A stretch of DNA of 17,374 nucleotides from CAZUVM01 sp964623885 (GTDB taxonomy: Bacteria; Verrucomicrobiota; Verrucomicrobiia; Limisphaerales; UBA8199), in contig CAZUVM010000247.1 in the NCBI GenBank assembly GCA_964623885.1, positions 1-17,374 on the forward strand, written 5' to 3'. Numbering within the stretch: position 1 is the first letter of the stretch; each line of letters begins with the position of its first letter. The position numbers and the translations under genes were made by a program. Positions 6,316-14,493 of the stretch are shown here, piece by piece. The notes under the pieces are model-generated. The model saw only the letters and a program-made list of their open reading frames with translations, was not told the DNA's origin and ran no database searches.

Positions 6316-8472
6316 ATGAAGACAATTAGTTTCCTCCTGCTCGCAGCCACGCCCTGCTTCGCCCAATGGCAATATCCCGAGACCAAAACCGTCGATGCCG
6401 AGGATACTTACTTCGGCACGACGTACAAAGACCCCTATCGCTGGCTGGAAAACCTCAAGGACAAAGACGTTGAAGCCTGGTTCAAGGCGCAGGCCGAGCT
6501 CACCGATAGTTTGTTGTCGAAAATCCCCGGCCGCGAAGCGCTCGTCAACGAATGGATGTCCCTGGATAAACTCAAGCCCGCAGCCTACTCCTCGATCAAT
6601 TACGAGCACGGCCGCGTCTTTTACAAGAAAACGCTCGGCGGCGAGAACGTCGGCAAACTCTATTTCCGCGAAGGTTGGGACGGAACCGAGAAACTGTTGT
6701 TCGACCCCGGTACCTACAAGCCCGGGACCGTCATGACGATCGAGACCATCGTGCCTTCGTGGGATGGCAGGCATGTAGCGTTCGGATTGTCCTCCGGCGG
6801 CGCGGAGTATTCCGAAATCCGAATCCTCGACGTGGACAAGGGAACCTTGCTGCCGGAAAAAATGTATCCGTCCTACGGCCCCATCGGCTGGACCAAAGAC
6901 AACGTCACCTTTTTCTACGACGCAGGAAAAGTCACCGACATCAAAAGCCCTGAGATCGAATTGAACCGTAAGACACGGCTGCACAAGCTCGGGTCCGGCT
7001 TCGATAATGACCCCGATTTTTTCAGCAACGAAGCGAATCCCGAGCTCGGCATCGAGCCAAAAGAATTTCCGTCCGCGTCGATTGATGAATCGTATCCCGA
7101 TTATTTGTTCGGCGGCGTCTTCACAGTGCAAAACGAGTTGCGGGCGTATTACGCGCCCGTTTCCGAAATGAAGAAAAAGAAAATCAAGTGGGATGGCCTC
7201 TGCCAGCCATCGGACAATCTCGTGCGCGGCATGGCGTTTCATGGAAACTACATTTACGCCATCACTCACACCGGCGCGCCGAAATACAAAGTCGTGCGCA
7301 CGAGCGTGAAGCATCCGGATTGGGCGCACGCTGTGACTGTGATTCCCGAAGCCGCGGATTCGATTCAATCACTCACGAAAACGAAACATTATTTAATCGT
7401 CGATTATTCAAACGGCGTTGTCGGACGCCTGGTGCGCTATGATCTGGCGATGGGAAAAACGGAGGAGATCAAATTGCCGGTGTCCGGCACGGTGGATTGC
7501 AGTTGCCCGGATTTCAGGACAGATCGGTGCCTCGTCCATATCACAACCTGGACCTCGCCGGTAACCATCTACGACATGGATGCGGAGAAGGAGACGTTTG
7601 CGAAGAGCATTTTCAATTCGGACGTTGTGTATCCGGGATTCGACGAACTCGTGTCGGAGGAAGTTGAAGTTCCTGGGCACGATGGCGTGATGGTTCCGCT
7701 TTCGATCGTGCACAAGAAAGGCATTCCGATGGATGGCTCTAATTCCTGCATTCTCGATGGCTATGGCGCGTATGGAATCAGCCGTTCGCCGAGTTTCAAC
7801 ATTCGTTATTCGGTCGCGAAGCAGGGTGTGGTGTTGGCCTTCGCGCATCCGCGCGGCGGCAGTGAAAAAGGCGAGGCGTGGTATAAAGCCGGCTATAAAA
7901 CGACCAAGCCCAATACCTGGAAGGACTTTATCTCCTGCGCGGAATACCTGGTGAAGAAAGGCTACACCAGTCCGGAACACCTTGGCGGCACAGGCACGAG
8001 CGCAGGCGGAATCTTGATCAGTCGCGCCATCACCGAGCGCCCGGATTTGTTCCGTGCGGCGATTTGCAACGTCGGCTGCGCGAACGCGATGCGGATGGAG
8101 TTCACCCCCAACGGGCCGGTCAACACGCCGGAGTTCGGCACCGTGAAAGACGAAACCGAGTGCAAGGCGTTGTACCAAATGGATGGCGTGGCGCACGTGC
8201 AAAAGGGGGTGAAATATCCGGCGCTGATGGGCGTGGGCGGTTGGAACGATCCCCGTGTGACGGCGTGGGAACCGGGCAAATTCGTCGCGGCCATGCAGGC
8301 GGCGACCACGTCAGGAAATCCCGTGCTGATGAAAGTGAACTACGACAACGGTCACTTCACGGAAGAGAAAATCGTCACGTTCAGAAACTTCGCGGGTATG
8401 TCCGCGTTTCTCCTTTGGCAAACCGGACACAAAGATTTTCAGCCTGCCAAAGAAGCGACCAAGCTGGATTGA
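6316..8472 (+). CDS. Exported prolyl oligopeptidase (peptidase family S9A)
   Basis: This 718-residue serine peptidase should cut short peptides after proline. A signal peptide (residues 1-16, MKTISFLLLAATPCFA) points to export, so it probably acts in the periplasm. The S9A N-terminal block is plain (YPETKTVDAEDTYFGT, then DPYRWLEN). A beta-propeller fills about 75-430 and the alpha/beta hydrolase domain the rest. The catalytic triad can be placed: Ser562 in GTSAGG, Asp645 in GGWNDPRV and His680 in NYDNGHF. Length fits the family (about 700). The reading frame is open upstream to 6088, but the ATG at 6316 directly precedes the signal peptide, so it is the start. No Shine-Dalgarno sequence is visible. 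The gene stands alone, divergent from the response regulator. A nutritional or envelope-peptide role is likely but not shown. Confidence 0.93.
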   Translation: MKTISFLLLAATPCFAQWQYPETKTVDAEDTYFGTTYKDPYRWLENLKDKDVEAWFKAQAELTDSLLSKIPGREALVNEWMSLDKLKPAAYSSINYEHGRVFYKKTLGGENVGKLYFREGWDGTEKLLFDPGTYKPGTVMTIETIVPSWDGRHVAFGLSSGGAEYSEIRILDVDKGTLLPEKMYPSYGPIGWTKDNVTFFYDAGKVTDIKSPEIELNRKTRLHKLGSGFDNDPDFFSNEANPELGIEPKEFPSASIDESYPDYLFGGVFTVQNELRAYYAPVSEMKKKKIKWDGLCQPSDNLVRGMAFHGNYIYAITHTGAPKYKVVRTSVKHPDWAHAVTVIPEAADSIQSLTKTKHYLIVDYSNGVVGRLVRYDLAMGKTEEIKLPVSGTVDCSCPDFRTDRCLVHITTWTSPVTIYDMDAEKETFAKSIFNSDVVYPGFDELVSEEVEVPGHDGVMVPLSIVHKKGIPMDGSNSCILDGYGAYGISRSPSFNIRYSVAKQGVVLAFAHPRGGSEKGEAWYKAGYKTTKPNTWKDFISCAEYLVKKGYTSPEHLGGTGTSAGGILISRAITERPDLFRAAICNVGCANAMRMEFTPNGPVNTPEFGTVKDETECKALYQMDGVAHVQKGVKYPALMGVGGWNDPRVTAWEPGKFVAAMQAATTSGNPVLMKVNYDNGHFTEEKIVTFRNFAGMSAFLLWQTGHKDFQPAKEATKLD

Positions 8473-9271
8473 AACGGTGTCAGACCATATCGGCGTTCGA
8501 TGACGACCGCCTGCGAGGCGACCTCGGCGAGGCCCCAAATCTGCCAAATAACGTCCGCGCTCCGCGTCGAAAAGAGGCTGTCCCCCTGATTCGATTCGGC
8601 ATGCCTGACAAAGACTGAAGCTAAGCGCTTCTGACCTGCCGAGGTACGGCGGCGAGCCCCTCACGCCGTGGCTGGTGGGAGAGGCAGGGCGAGCGCAGAG
8701 ATCCACGCGCACGCTGCCACCACCTTGCACATCGAGGTGATCCTCAGCCGCGCCGCCCCTAACCCAAATGGAGCACTATGCCCTCTGCCGATAAACATTC
8801 CCGCCCGCACGAACTTTATCGTGATCAATGCGAGAGCAGATGTCAAGGTAAGAGATGTGACCAATATCTGCGATCTGGGTCTCCAGCCAAGTTGAACCCC
8901 GGTCGAGAATTTCGGGTAGTGTCTTATTTTGAAAATCCCGATTCGTGTTCCGACAATTTGCGGAGGCTTTTTCCGTAATCCCCGGACTTGGATAAACTCA
9001 TCCGATCGTACACAATTTAAATCGTAGCCCATTGTGTGCGCGCAGGTGGTGTAAGTTTGCACGCTCGGTAATCCAATCGGGAAGTGGTGGGTCAAAACCA
9101 CCCCTGCGCTCCATTCCTCATAACGCGTTGCAGTTTCCGTGTAGCGCGGCCGTCCCGGCTGCGGGTTCAAGGGGTGTCCCCGCCCCGATTTGCCGCGATC
9201 GAGACGCCGCATTGGAGGAGGCGAAAAAGCCAGAAGTGCCAGACCTCCAGTATAGCCACTTGCCGCAGTGA
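8473..9271. other. Long gene-poor region with possible dispersed repeats
   Basis: About 800 bases separate the peptidase stop from the stop of the minus-strand YGTT protein. Several frames are open, the longest on the minus strand (8661-9275, 204 codons). Its composition is mixed and it has no recognisable domain, so I do not call a gene. The part from about 9131 to 9235 contains GGCCGTCCCGGCTGCGGGTT followed by GGGGTGTCCCC (9171-9181), a perfect 4-bp hairpin. This resembles, from memory only, the small GC-rich repeats found between genes in Verrucomicrobiota. Nothing else is supported here. Confidence 0.35.
9131..9235. repeat. Candidate GC-rich dispersed repeat element
   Basis: The segment carries a compact series of short self-complementary and G/C-run motifs, including GCGCGGCCG (9144-9152), CCCGGCTGCGGG and the hairpin GGGGTGTCCCC at 9171-9181. 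It is open in more than one frame on the plus strand (for example AVPAAGSRGVPAP), as seen in spurious proteins made from such repeats. There is no second copy in this window, so calling it a repeat rests on resemblance. Confidence 0.3.
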
Positions 9272-10621
9272 TCACCTTTGCCGCGCCCGGAAGAATAGCC
9301 GGTCGTTGCCGGCGGTCGGGAATGAAACATCCGCTCCGCCGGCGTCCGCGGACGGCAGTGTATTCGTTGAAAACGGTGCCCAGTGAGTGAGGTCCGTCGA
9401 GGACTCGACGACCACGGTTGCGCTCGGCGGCCCCATCAACCGGCCGTGCCAGACGCCATTGTCCGCGCGCGAACCATCAGTGTCTTGAGTGAATTGTAGA
9501 GGAAACACCAAAGTAAACACAGTGCCGTAGTTTGCGCCGCCTCCTCCTTTTGTGGTACCGTAAAAATTCCCGTCCGGACCGAGCGCCAGCGCGTTGGGAG
9601 AGGCGCCGTTGGATCCGGCAAAGCTGGCGAGCGTGGTCATAAGGCCGTTGGTTGCCAGCTTGAACACAATCCCACCGCCGCCGATTCCCCCGCCATCGGT
9701 CGTGCCATAAAAATTGCCGTCTTTGCCAAGCAGGAGATTGGAAGTTGGGCTTTGGCCGTTTGGTCCATTGAACATGACCAAGCCGCTTACTTGGCCGTTG
9801 GTGGTCGCGCGGAACAGGTTTCCCATGCCGATGCCGCCGCACGCCGTCGCGCCGTACAGATTTCCATCGGGGCCAAACGTCAGCCCGGAATAGGGGTAAG
9901 CGCCGTTGGTATTGGCGAATGCGGCGACCAGGGTCAGGATCCCGTTGGTGGTAACGTTGAAGATAACACCAAAGTTGGCGGCACTTTGATTGGTGCTGCC
10001 GCCGCTGTGAGTGGTGCCATAAAAACTGCCATTGCCTGCCGCCGTCAGCCCGGACAACGGTAACTGTCCATTGGTGAAGCCGAAGCTGGCCACCAAAGCC
10101 AGGGGGCTATTGGTCGGGAATCTGAAGACCATTCCACAGTTGCTAGTGCCGCCGGAGGAGGCCGTGCCGTAAAAGCTCCCGTCATCGCCCAGTGTCAGGC
10201 CGCTCAGACCGCCGGCTTTGAGTCCACTGATATTGGTGAGTGGTGTCAAAACGCCGTTCGTGGTCACGTTGAACAGCAGCCCGTTCTCTGTCGTTCCGTA
10301 AAACGTGTCATTGTTTCCAAGGACCAATGGTGCATTGGGACCGCCCTGATCGGGGCTGAGCGAAACGAGCGTGCTGAATAGCCCGTTGGTGGTGAGCCGA
10401 AAAACACTGCCCGAGCCATTGGCGCCGCGCCGGGTCGTGCCGTATAAATTCCCGTCAGGCGCCAGCGTGAGAGCCGCCCAGGGGTTGGCTCCATCAGGCG
10501 TCAATCCGTTTGTTAGAGGAAATGAGTAGAGTTGCCGAATCTCCGCCACCTGCGCATACGCCCCGGCGCATACGAACAATGCCAGCAGTGCGCGCAAGAA
10601 AAGCGCTCGCGAAGTCTTCAT
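9272..10621 (-). CDS. Secreted seven-repeat YGTT protein (Gloeobacter/Verrucomicrobia repeat family)
   Basis: This 449-residue protein has a signal peptide (residues 1-23, MKTSRALFLRALLALFVCAGAYA), then seven repeats of about 45-55 residues. Each repeat carries 'L.LGPDGNFYGTT..GG...G.VF+LTTNG..T.L.SF'. The YGT/YGA marks fall at residues 60, 108, 151, 201, 256, 305 and 354. This matches the repeat modelled as TIGR03803; the accession is from memory. Repeats of this type probably fold as a beta-propeller. Repeat 2 is shortened: the Gly-rich loop after YGTT is missing. The tail (about 385-449) has ATVVVESSTDLTHWAPFSTN and ends LFFRARQR, a C-terminal module common in Verrucomicrobiota secreted proteins. 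The frame is open to a TTG at 10642, but ATG 10621 with GGAG six bases upstream is the start. Function is unknown; a surface or exported role is likely. Confidence 0.88.
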   Translation of the reverse strand: MKTSRALFLRALLALFVCAGAYAQVAEIRQLYSFPLTNGLTPDGANPWAALTLAPDGNLYGTTRRGANGSGSVFRLTTNGLFSTLVSLSPDQGGPNAPLVLGNNDTFYGTTENGLLFNVTTNGVLTPLTNISGLKAGGLSGLTLGDDGSFYGTASSGGTSNCGMVFRFPTNSPLALVASFGFTNGQLPLSGLTAAGNGSFYGTTHSGGSTNQSAANFGVIFNVTTNGILTLVAAFANTNGAYPYSGLTFGPDGNLYGATACGGIGMGNLFRATTNGQVSGLVMFNGPNGQSPTSNLLLGKDGNFYGTTDGGGIGGGGIVFKLATNGLMTTLASFAGSNGASPNALALGPDGNFYGTTKGGGGANYGTVFTLVFPLQFTQDTDGSRADNGVWHGRLMGPPSATVVVESSTDLTHWAPFSTNTLPSADAGGADVSFPTAGNDRLFFRARQR

Positions 10622-10626
10622 CGAAT

Positions 10627-10631
10627 TCTCC
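10627..10631 (-). promoter_or_regulatory. Ribosome binding site of the YGTT-repeat protein
   Basis: GGAGA on the minus strand places GGAG six bases before the ATG at 10621. It decides against the upstream TTG at 10642, which has no such site. Confidence 0.65.
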
Positions 10632-10651
10632 GACTGATTCAATCGACGGCT

Positions 10652-10682
10652 TTAGCCATCCAATGGCAGCATCCTGGGCTAA
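10652..10682. promoter_or_regulatory. Weak inverted repeat in the divergent promoter region
   Basis: TTAGCC (10652-10657) and GGCTAA (10677-10682) form a 6-bp inverted repeat with a 19-base spacer, upstream of the YGTT-repeat gene and divergent from the DUF4159 gene. It could be an operator or a leader hairpin, or chance. No clear promoter boxes were found in the region 10632-10773. Confidence 0.2.
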
Positions 10683-10773
10683 GTTCTGGTGAAAGTCAAG
10701 CATACAAGGAACGGATCAACAATTTGAACGCCCCGTGATTGTGGTTTAGGGTTGCTGCGGTTCTCCGGGCACC

Positions 10774-11715
10774 ATGAAACGATCGCGCCGAGTTTTCGTG
10801 CTGGCCATGCTCGTGGCCGGCATCTGTGTCGGCCAATTTGCCCCGGGCGGCGGCGGACGCGGCCGTTGGTCATGGAACGAACCCGGCGGGCCTTACGTTC
10901 GCACCGAAGGCGGAGACCTGGTCAACGAAGACACGGTCCGCACGGCGCGCGAGACCGCCTCGCACAGCACCGGCACCCCCAACTGGACCAACGAGCCGGG
11001 CTTTGAAAAGGACGTCTTCACCTTCGCGCGGATCATTTACAAATACAACGGCCGGCCCGGACCGAGCTGGCTGGGTTGGATTAATGATTATCCCGACAGC
11101 GATCTCAATCTCTCGTTCCGACTCCAGCAGCTCACCTCCATGCGCGTGGACCCCGACGGTCGCGTGTTCAGACTCACCAGCCCGGATCTTTTCGATTTCC
11201 CTTTCATTTACATGGTCAAGCCGGGCCGGATGCAGTTGCTCGAAGAGGAAGTCCCCATCCTGCGCAAATACCTGCTCAATGGCGGCGCGCTCATGGCCGA
11301 TGATTTCTGGGGCGACCGGGAATGGGATAATTTCGAGCGCGAGATCCACCGCGTGCTGCCGGAGCAGCGCTGGGTCGAGCTGCCGCTCGAGCACCCGATT
11401 TTCCATTCCGTATTCGATCTGACGCGAGCGGAGGATAAGAACGCGCTGCAGGTGCCGAGCATCCACATTTGGGAGCGAAGGCGCGAATGGGGCGAGGGCG
11501 GAATGACCTATCGCGGTGGCGAAGATACCCGCCAGATGCATGTGCGCGCCTGGCTTGACGGCAAACGGCGCGTCATGGTGATTGCCACCCACAATACCGA
11601 CAATGGCGACGGCTGGGAACGCGAAGGCGAAGACATTGAGTATTTCAAAACTTTCTCCGAAACCCGCGCCTATCCTCTGGCCATTAATATTCTCTTTTAC
11701 CTGATGAACCATTAA
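10774..11715 (+). CDS. Secreted DUF4159-domain protein
   Basis: This 313-residue protein begins with a signal peptide (about residues 1-20, MKRSRRVFVLAMLVAGICVG) and a Gly-rich linker. From about residue 80 it follows the DUF4159 pattern: FTFARIIYKYNGRPG, DYPDSDLNLSFRLQQLTSM, FDFPFIYMVKPG, then LRKYLLNGGALMADDFWGD and LEHPIFHSVFDL, ending at YPLAINILFYLMNH. The fold is thought to resemble a glutamine-amidotransferase-like flavodoxin layout, but no catalytic role is established. In other genomes DUF4159 genes often sit with MoxR-type ATPase and DUF58 genes; here none are near. The start is the first ATG before the signal peptide; no clear ribosome binding site is seen. The product is probably periplasmic. 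Family assignment is firm, function is not. Confidence 0.88.
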   Translation: MKRSRRVFVLAMLVAGICVGQFAPGGGGRGRWSWNEPGGPYVRTEGGDLVNEDTVRTARETASHSTGTPNWTNEPGFEKDVFTFARIIYKYNGRPGPSWLGWINDYPDSDLNLSFRLQQLTSMRVDPDGRVFRLTSPDLFDFPFIYMVKPGRMQLLEEEVPILRKYLLNGGALMADDFWGDREWDNFEREIHRVLPEQRWVELPLEHPIFHSVFDLTRAEDKNALQVPSIHIWERRREWGEGGMTYRGGEDTRQMHVRAWLDGKRRVMVIATHNTDNGDGWEREGEDIEYFKTFSETRAYPLAINILFYLMNH

Positions 11716-11812
11716 GGGGCCGACATTGGCTGCCTGACTTGACCAGATTTTCTTCACGTTCTATCTTCTATCAACTTTGCGCGGAGTCAGGGGAATTGGA
11801 AGAATACTGAGC

Positions 11813-12229
11813 ATGTCAGAGCAGTTCACAACAATGGGTTTCAGCGTGGACGACCTCTACGGCGGTTTCGCCCAGGGCACCGGGTTGGCCAAAGCAAGTC
11901 CCTCCGAACTGGTCCTCGAATTCATCGTGAAGGACAGTCTCTTCGAGATCTTCAAAAGCCGGGTGAAGGAAATTCGAATTCCGCGAACGGAGATCGATTC
12001 CGTCTGGCTTAAGTCCGGGTGGTTCGGCACCATCGTCCGCATCCGGGTTAAGAGTTTAAAGTGGCTGGAAGAATTGCGCGGAGGGGACAATGGGGAACTT
12101 ACGCTGCACGTGGGGCGCCGGGATCGTGAGCGCGCTGCAGACTTGGTCAGGCTGTTATCGGCTCAGCCGCCGCCAGATAACGATCTGGTCGGCACCGCAC
12201 AACCCGCTCCTCCTTCTCCTGCGAGCTGA
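11813..12229 (+). CDS. Small PH-like domain protein, function unknown
   Basis: This 138-residue protein has no signal peptide or membrane segment. Residues about 32-100 are strand-rich with a regular pattern (LVLEFIVKD, VKEIRIPRTEIDSVWLKSG, WFGTIVRIRVKSL, ELTLHVGRRD). A C-terminal helix follows (about 103-116, RERAADLVRLLS), then a Pro-rich tail. Seven strands closed by one helix is the plan of bacterial PH-like domains, so a membrane-lipid or protein-binding role is possible; this is a fold guess. The frame is open back to a TTG at 11777, but ATG 11813 with GGAAGA about ten bases upstream is preferred. It lies 97 bases after the DUF4159 gene on the same strand, so joint transcription is possible. 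Confidence 0.65.
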   Translation: MSEQFTTMGFSVDDLYGGFAQGTGLAKASPSELVLEFIVKDSLFEIFKSRVKEIRIPRTEIDSVWLKSGWFGTIVRIRVKSLKWLEELRGGDNGELTLHVGRRDRERAADLVRLLSAQPPPDNDLVGTAQPAPPSPAS

Positions 12230-12508
12230 ATTAAAGTTGCTCCGCCGTCTGGCGCGAAAGCGAATACTGTGGATCGCTCGAGCAGGGCCTCACGCCCACG
12301 GGCTCGACTAAGGGCGAACAATGAGCCCAACTTGAAATCTTTGTAGCACCCGCCGCCGCCTCCGGTTAAGTCGGCCGGGACGCTGGGATGGCCCCGGGAC
12401 GGATCTTGGGACGGATGCAAAATCAGAATTCCTCGGTTTTACCGGCCTTGGGACGCTGGGACGGCTGTGCACCCCCAAACCATCCCCCCATCCCATGGCC
12501 TCTTATCC
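12230..12508. other. Convergent intergenic region with GGGAYG repeats
   Basis: No gene is supported between the PH-like protein and the M56-secretin gene, which converge here. The stretch holds a cluster of six GGGACG/GGGATG units (see the separate repeat) and a run of C-rich sequence (12471-12495). No clear stem with a T-tract was found. Confidence 0.4.
12377..12464. repeat. Cluster of six GGGAYG motifs
   Basis: GGGACG or GGGATG occurs at 12377, 12385, 12396, 12408, 12450 and 12458. Two of the pairs share GGGACGCTGGGA or its near copy (12377-12388 and 12450-12461), 73 bases apart, which suggests duplication. It sits between two convergent genes. Confidence 0.5.
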
Positions 12509-14485
12509 TTAGTGCTGTCGTCCGCTTACTTCGGCGCTTGCGGGGGGCGGCTGATCCTGTCGATGAAACAGATTGCCTGCCCGATCAATCAGCGATGGCG
12601 TGACCAAAACCAGCAGTTGTTTCTTTTCCAAAGATCTGGATTCGCTGCGGAACAGCCGGCCAAGCACCGGCACGTCACCGAGCACCGGCACTTTGTCCTT
12701 CATCTCAATGACATTCTCTGCGATGCCGTTGCCGATGACCAGTGTGTAGCCATCGAGAACGTCCGCCGTATTTGTGACCTGGCGGACACGGAAATGCGGC
12801 AGCGGAACGGTGGCCTTTTGTTTGAGGCCACCAACGTAAATCGTGACGGGATTGGTCGGCGGCTCATACCCGAGGAACTCGGTGAGACTGGGGATGAGGG
12901 TCATCCGAACGCTGCGCTCATCACTCCCAAGATGCGGAATGACGTCCAGCGTCGGACCGAAAGGCAGGGTCTGCGTCAAATAGAGCGCATTGGTGTCGTT
13001 GGCATTCGTCGGGTTTGGATTGACTCCCGGCGGGGTTAACGCCCGGGGATTTATTGACGTGACGATGGTCTTAATGTCAACGACTTGAATTTGCGCCTGC
13101 CGTCCATCAAGGGTTACCAGCGAGCTTTCGCTGAGTAGGTCCGCACGGGGAATAGCTTCAACGGCTTTCAAAGCGGCTTGGGCCTGCGCTGGAGTAAGTA
13201 TCGTGCTCCAGTTCGTATTTCCTGATCTGGCGGGATCCGGCGTCCCTACGCTTTGCCAAAAGTTGGCCATAGCTCCCACCGGCACCTCGATGAACTTTGA
13301 TCCAATGTGGATCTGCGGCGAAGCGTCGTTCGCCGTTGTCGGCGTGGCTGCGGGCGTTGCATCCACAGCCTTGGAATTGTTCAACTGCGGGTCAGGGAGG
13401 GGACTGCTTTCACTCGAAAAAGTTGTCGGGGCGTCATCCGGTTTCGGTGCCTTGCCCATTGGCAAAGCGAGCGCGCCGAACGCCACCACCCACAACGCAG
13501 AACCGAGCGTTAATCCGGATTTTCGGGTCGGACAGAAATCAAGGAGCCGTTGAATCCGTTGGCGCAGCGAATTGTGCGATTCGAGAATGCCGACCAGCCC
13601 CAGGCTCGCCAACGGCCGTCGCAACGCCAGCTTCGCGACCTCCAGCAGCGTGGGAGCGTAGGCTTCCGCTTCGTCTCGCAGCGCGTGCATTACAGCGTCG
13701 TCCACCGCCTCTTCGCGCAGACGCCGGATGCGCGCATTGGCCATCCACAACAGTGGATGCCACCAATACGCCAACTGCGCCAGCGACTGTGCGCAATTGA
13801 CCCACACGTCCCTGCGGCGCAAGTGAACCAGCTCGTGCAACAGAACCGTCCGCAATTGCGCCGATGGAAGTTGTTCGCTTAACAAGCGCGGCAGCAAAAT
13901 GACCGGTCGCAGCAAACCGCACACGGCCGGCGACACCGGTTCATCGAGCAATCTCAGGCGCATCCGACCGCGCACCCCGGCCGCGCGCCTGGTCTCCGCC
14001 AGCAACTGCTCGAGCCACTGCGGAGCCGTGCCGGCCTGCTGCGTTCTCCGTGCCAGGGCTCGCCAGCGCGCCAGCATCCACGCCAACAAACCGAGGCTGA
14101 CAAAGCACCAACCCACCAGCCCCAAGGCGGCAGCCGATAGCCCCGTTCGCGCCGGCGGTTCCGGGACCGCAGCGCGGTCTGGCGAAAGCCCGGACGCTCG
14201 ACCAGGACCGTAACTGACAACAACCGAAGTTTGGTGAACTGTTGGCGCTGCCGGACGCAGCCACCAGCCGACGCCGGTGGGCAGCGCCAGCGAGGGTGGC
14301 AGCAACAGCTTCACCACGACCGTCAGCCAAAGCGTATATCGCACCGACGCCCGCACTTTTCGTCGCAGCGCCCACTCCAACGCAAACAACAGCCCGATCA
14401 GGAGGCTCGATTGCCAAAACATCGGCCAGGCAAACCGCAGCGCCTGGTCGCCACCGGCATTCATGGTTTCAATCAGCGTGTCCAT
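12509..14485 (-). CDS. M56 (BlaR1/MecR1-like) metallopeptidase fused to a secretin C-domain
   Basis: This 658-residue membrane protein joins two families. The N-terminal part (residues 1-345) is an M56 peptidase with transmembrane segments near 21-38, 50-69, 117-140 and 325-343. The zinc site is HELVH (H217, E218, H221), followed by REEAVDDAV with Glu258 as likely third ligand. In BlaR1/MecR1 this peptidase faces the cytoplasm and relieves repression by the BlaI/MecI partner. A Pro/Thr/Ser-rich linker (about 346-390) leads to a second domain (about 390-640) with secretin marks: SSLVTLDGRQAQIQV, PFGPTLDVIPHLGSDERSV, DGYTLVIGNG, then VPVLGDVPVLGRLFRSE and KKQLLVLVTPSLID. No penicillin-binding domain is present. 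The start at 14485 lies 8 bases after the repressor stop; an upstream ATG at 14584 would run inside that gene. The secretin part presumably lies in the periplasm as sensor or partner-binding domain. Confidence 0.88.
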   Translation of the reverse strand: MDTLIETMNAGGDQALRFAWPMFWQSSLLIGLLFALEWALRRKVRASVRYTLWLTVVVKLLLPPSLALPTGVGWWLRPAAPTVHQTSVVVSYGPGRASGLSPDRAAVPEPPARTGLSAAALGLVGWCFVSLGLLAWMLARWRALARRTQQAGTAPQWLEQLLAETRRAAGVRGRMRLRLLDEPVSPAVCGLLRPVILLPRLLSEQLPSAQLRTVLLHELVHLRRRDVWVNCAQSLAQLAYWWHPLLWMANARIRRLREEAVDDAVMHALRDEAEAYAPTLLEVAKLALRRPLASLGLVGILESHNSLRQRIQRLLDFCPTRKSGLTLGSALWVVAFGALALPMGKAPKPDDAPTTFSSESSPLPDPQLNNSKAVDATPAATPTTANDASPQIHIGSKFIEVPVGAMANFWQSVGTPDPARSGNTNWSTILTPAQAQAALKAVEAIPRADLLSESSLVTLDGRQAQIQVVDIKTIVTSINPRALTPPGVNPNPTNANDTNALYLTQTLPFGPTLDVIPHLGSDERSVRMTLIPSLTEFLGYEPPTNPVTIYVGGLKQKATVPLPHFRVRQVTNTADVLDGYTLVIGNGIAENVIEMKDKVPVLGDVPVLGRLFRSESRSLEKKQLLVLVTPSLIDRAGNLFHRQDQPPPASAEVSGRQH

Positions 14486-14493
14486 AGGTTGAG

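Noticed and set aside
6235..8202. Long minus-strand open frames opposite the peptidase (6235-7368 and 7408-8202)
   Set aside because: They are antisense to a gene with intact catalytic motifs and have no recognisable domain; open antisense frames are expected in GC-rich genes.
8661..9275. 204-codon minus-strand frame
   Set aside because: Patchy composition, no domain, and it crosses the candidate repeat; kept as gene-poor sequence.
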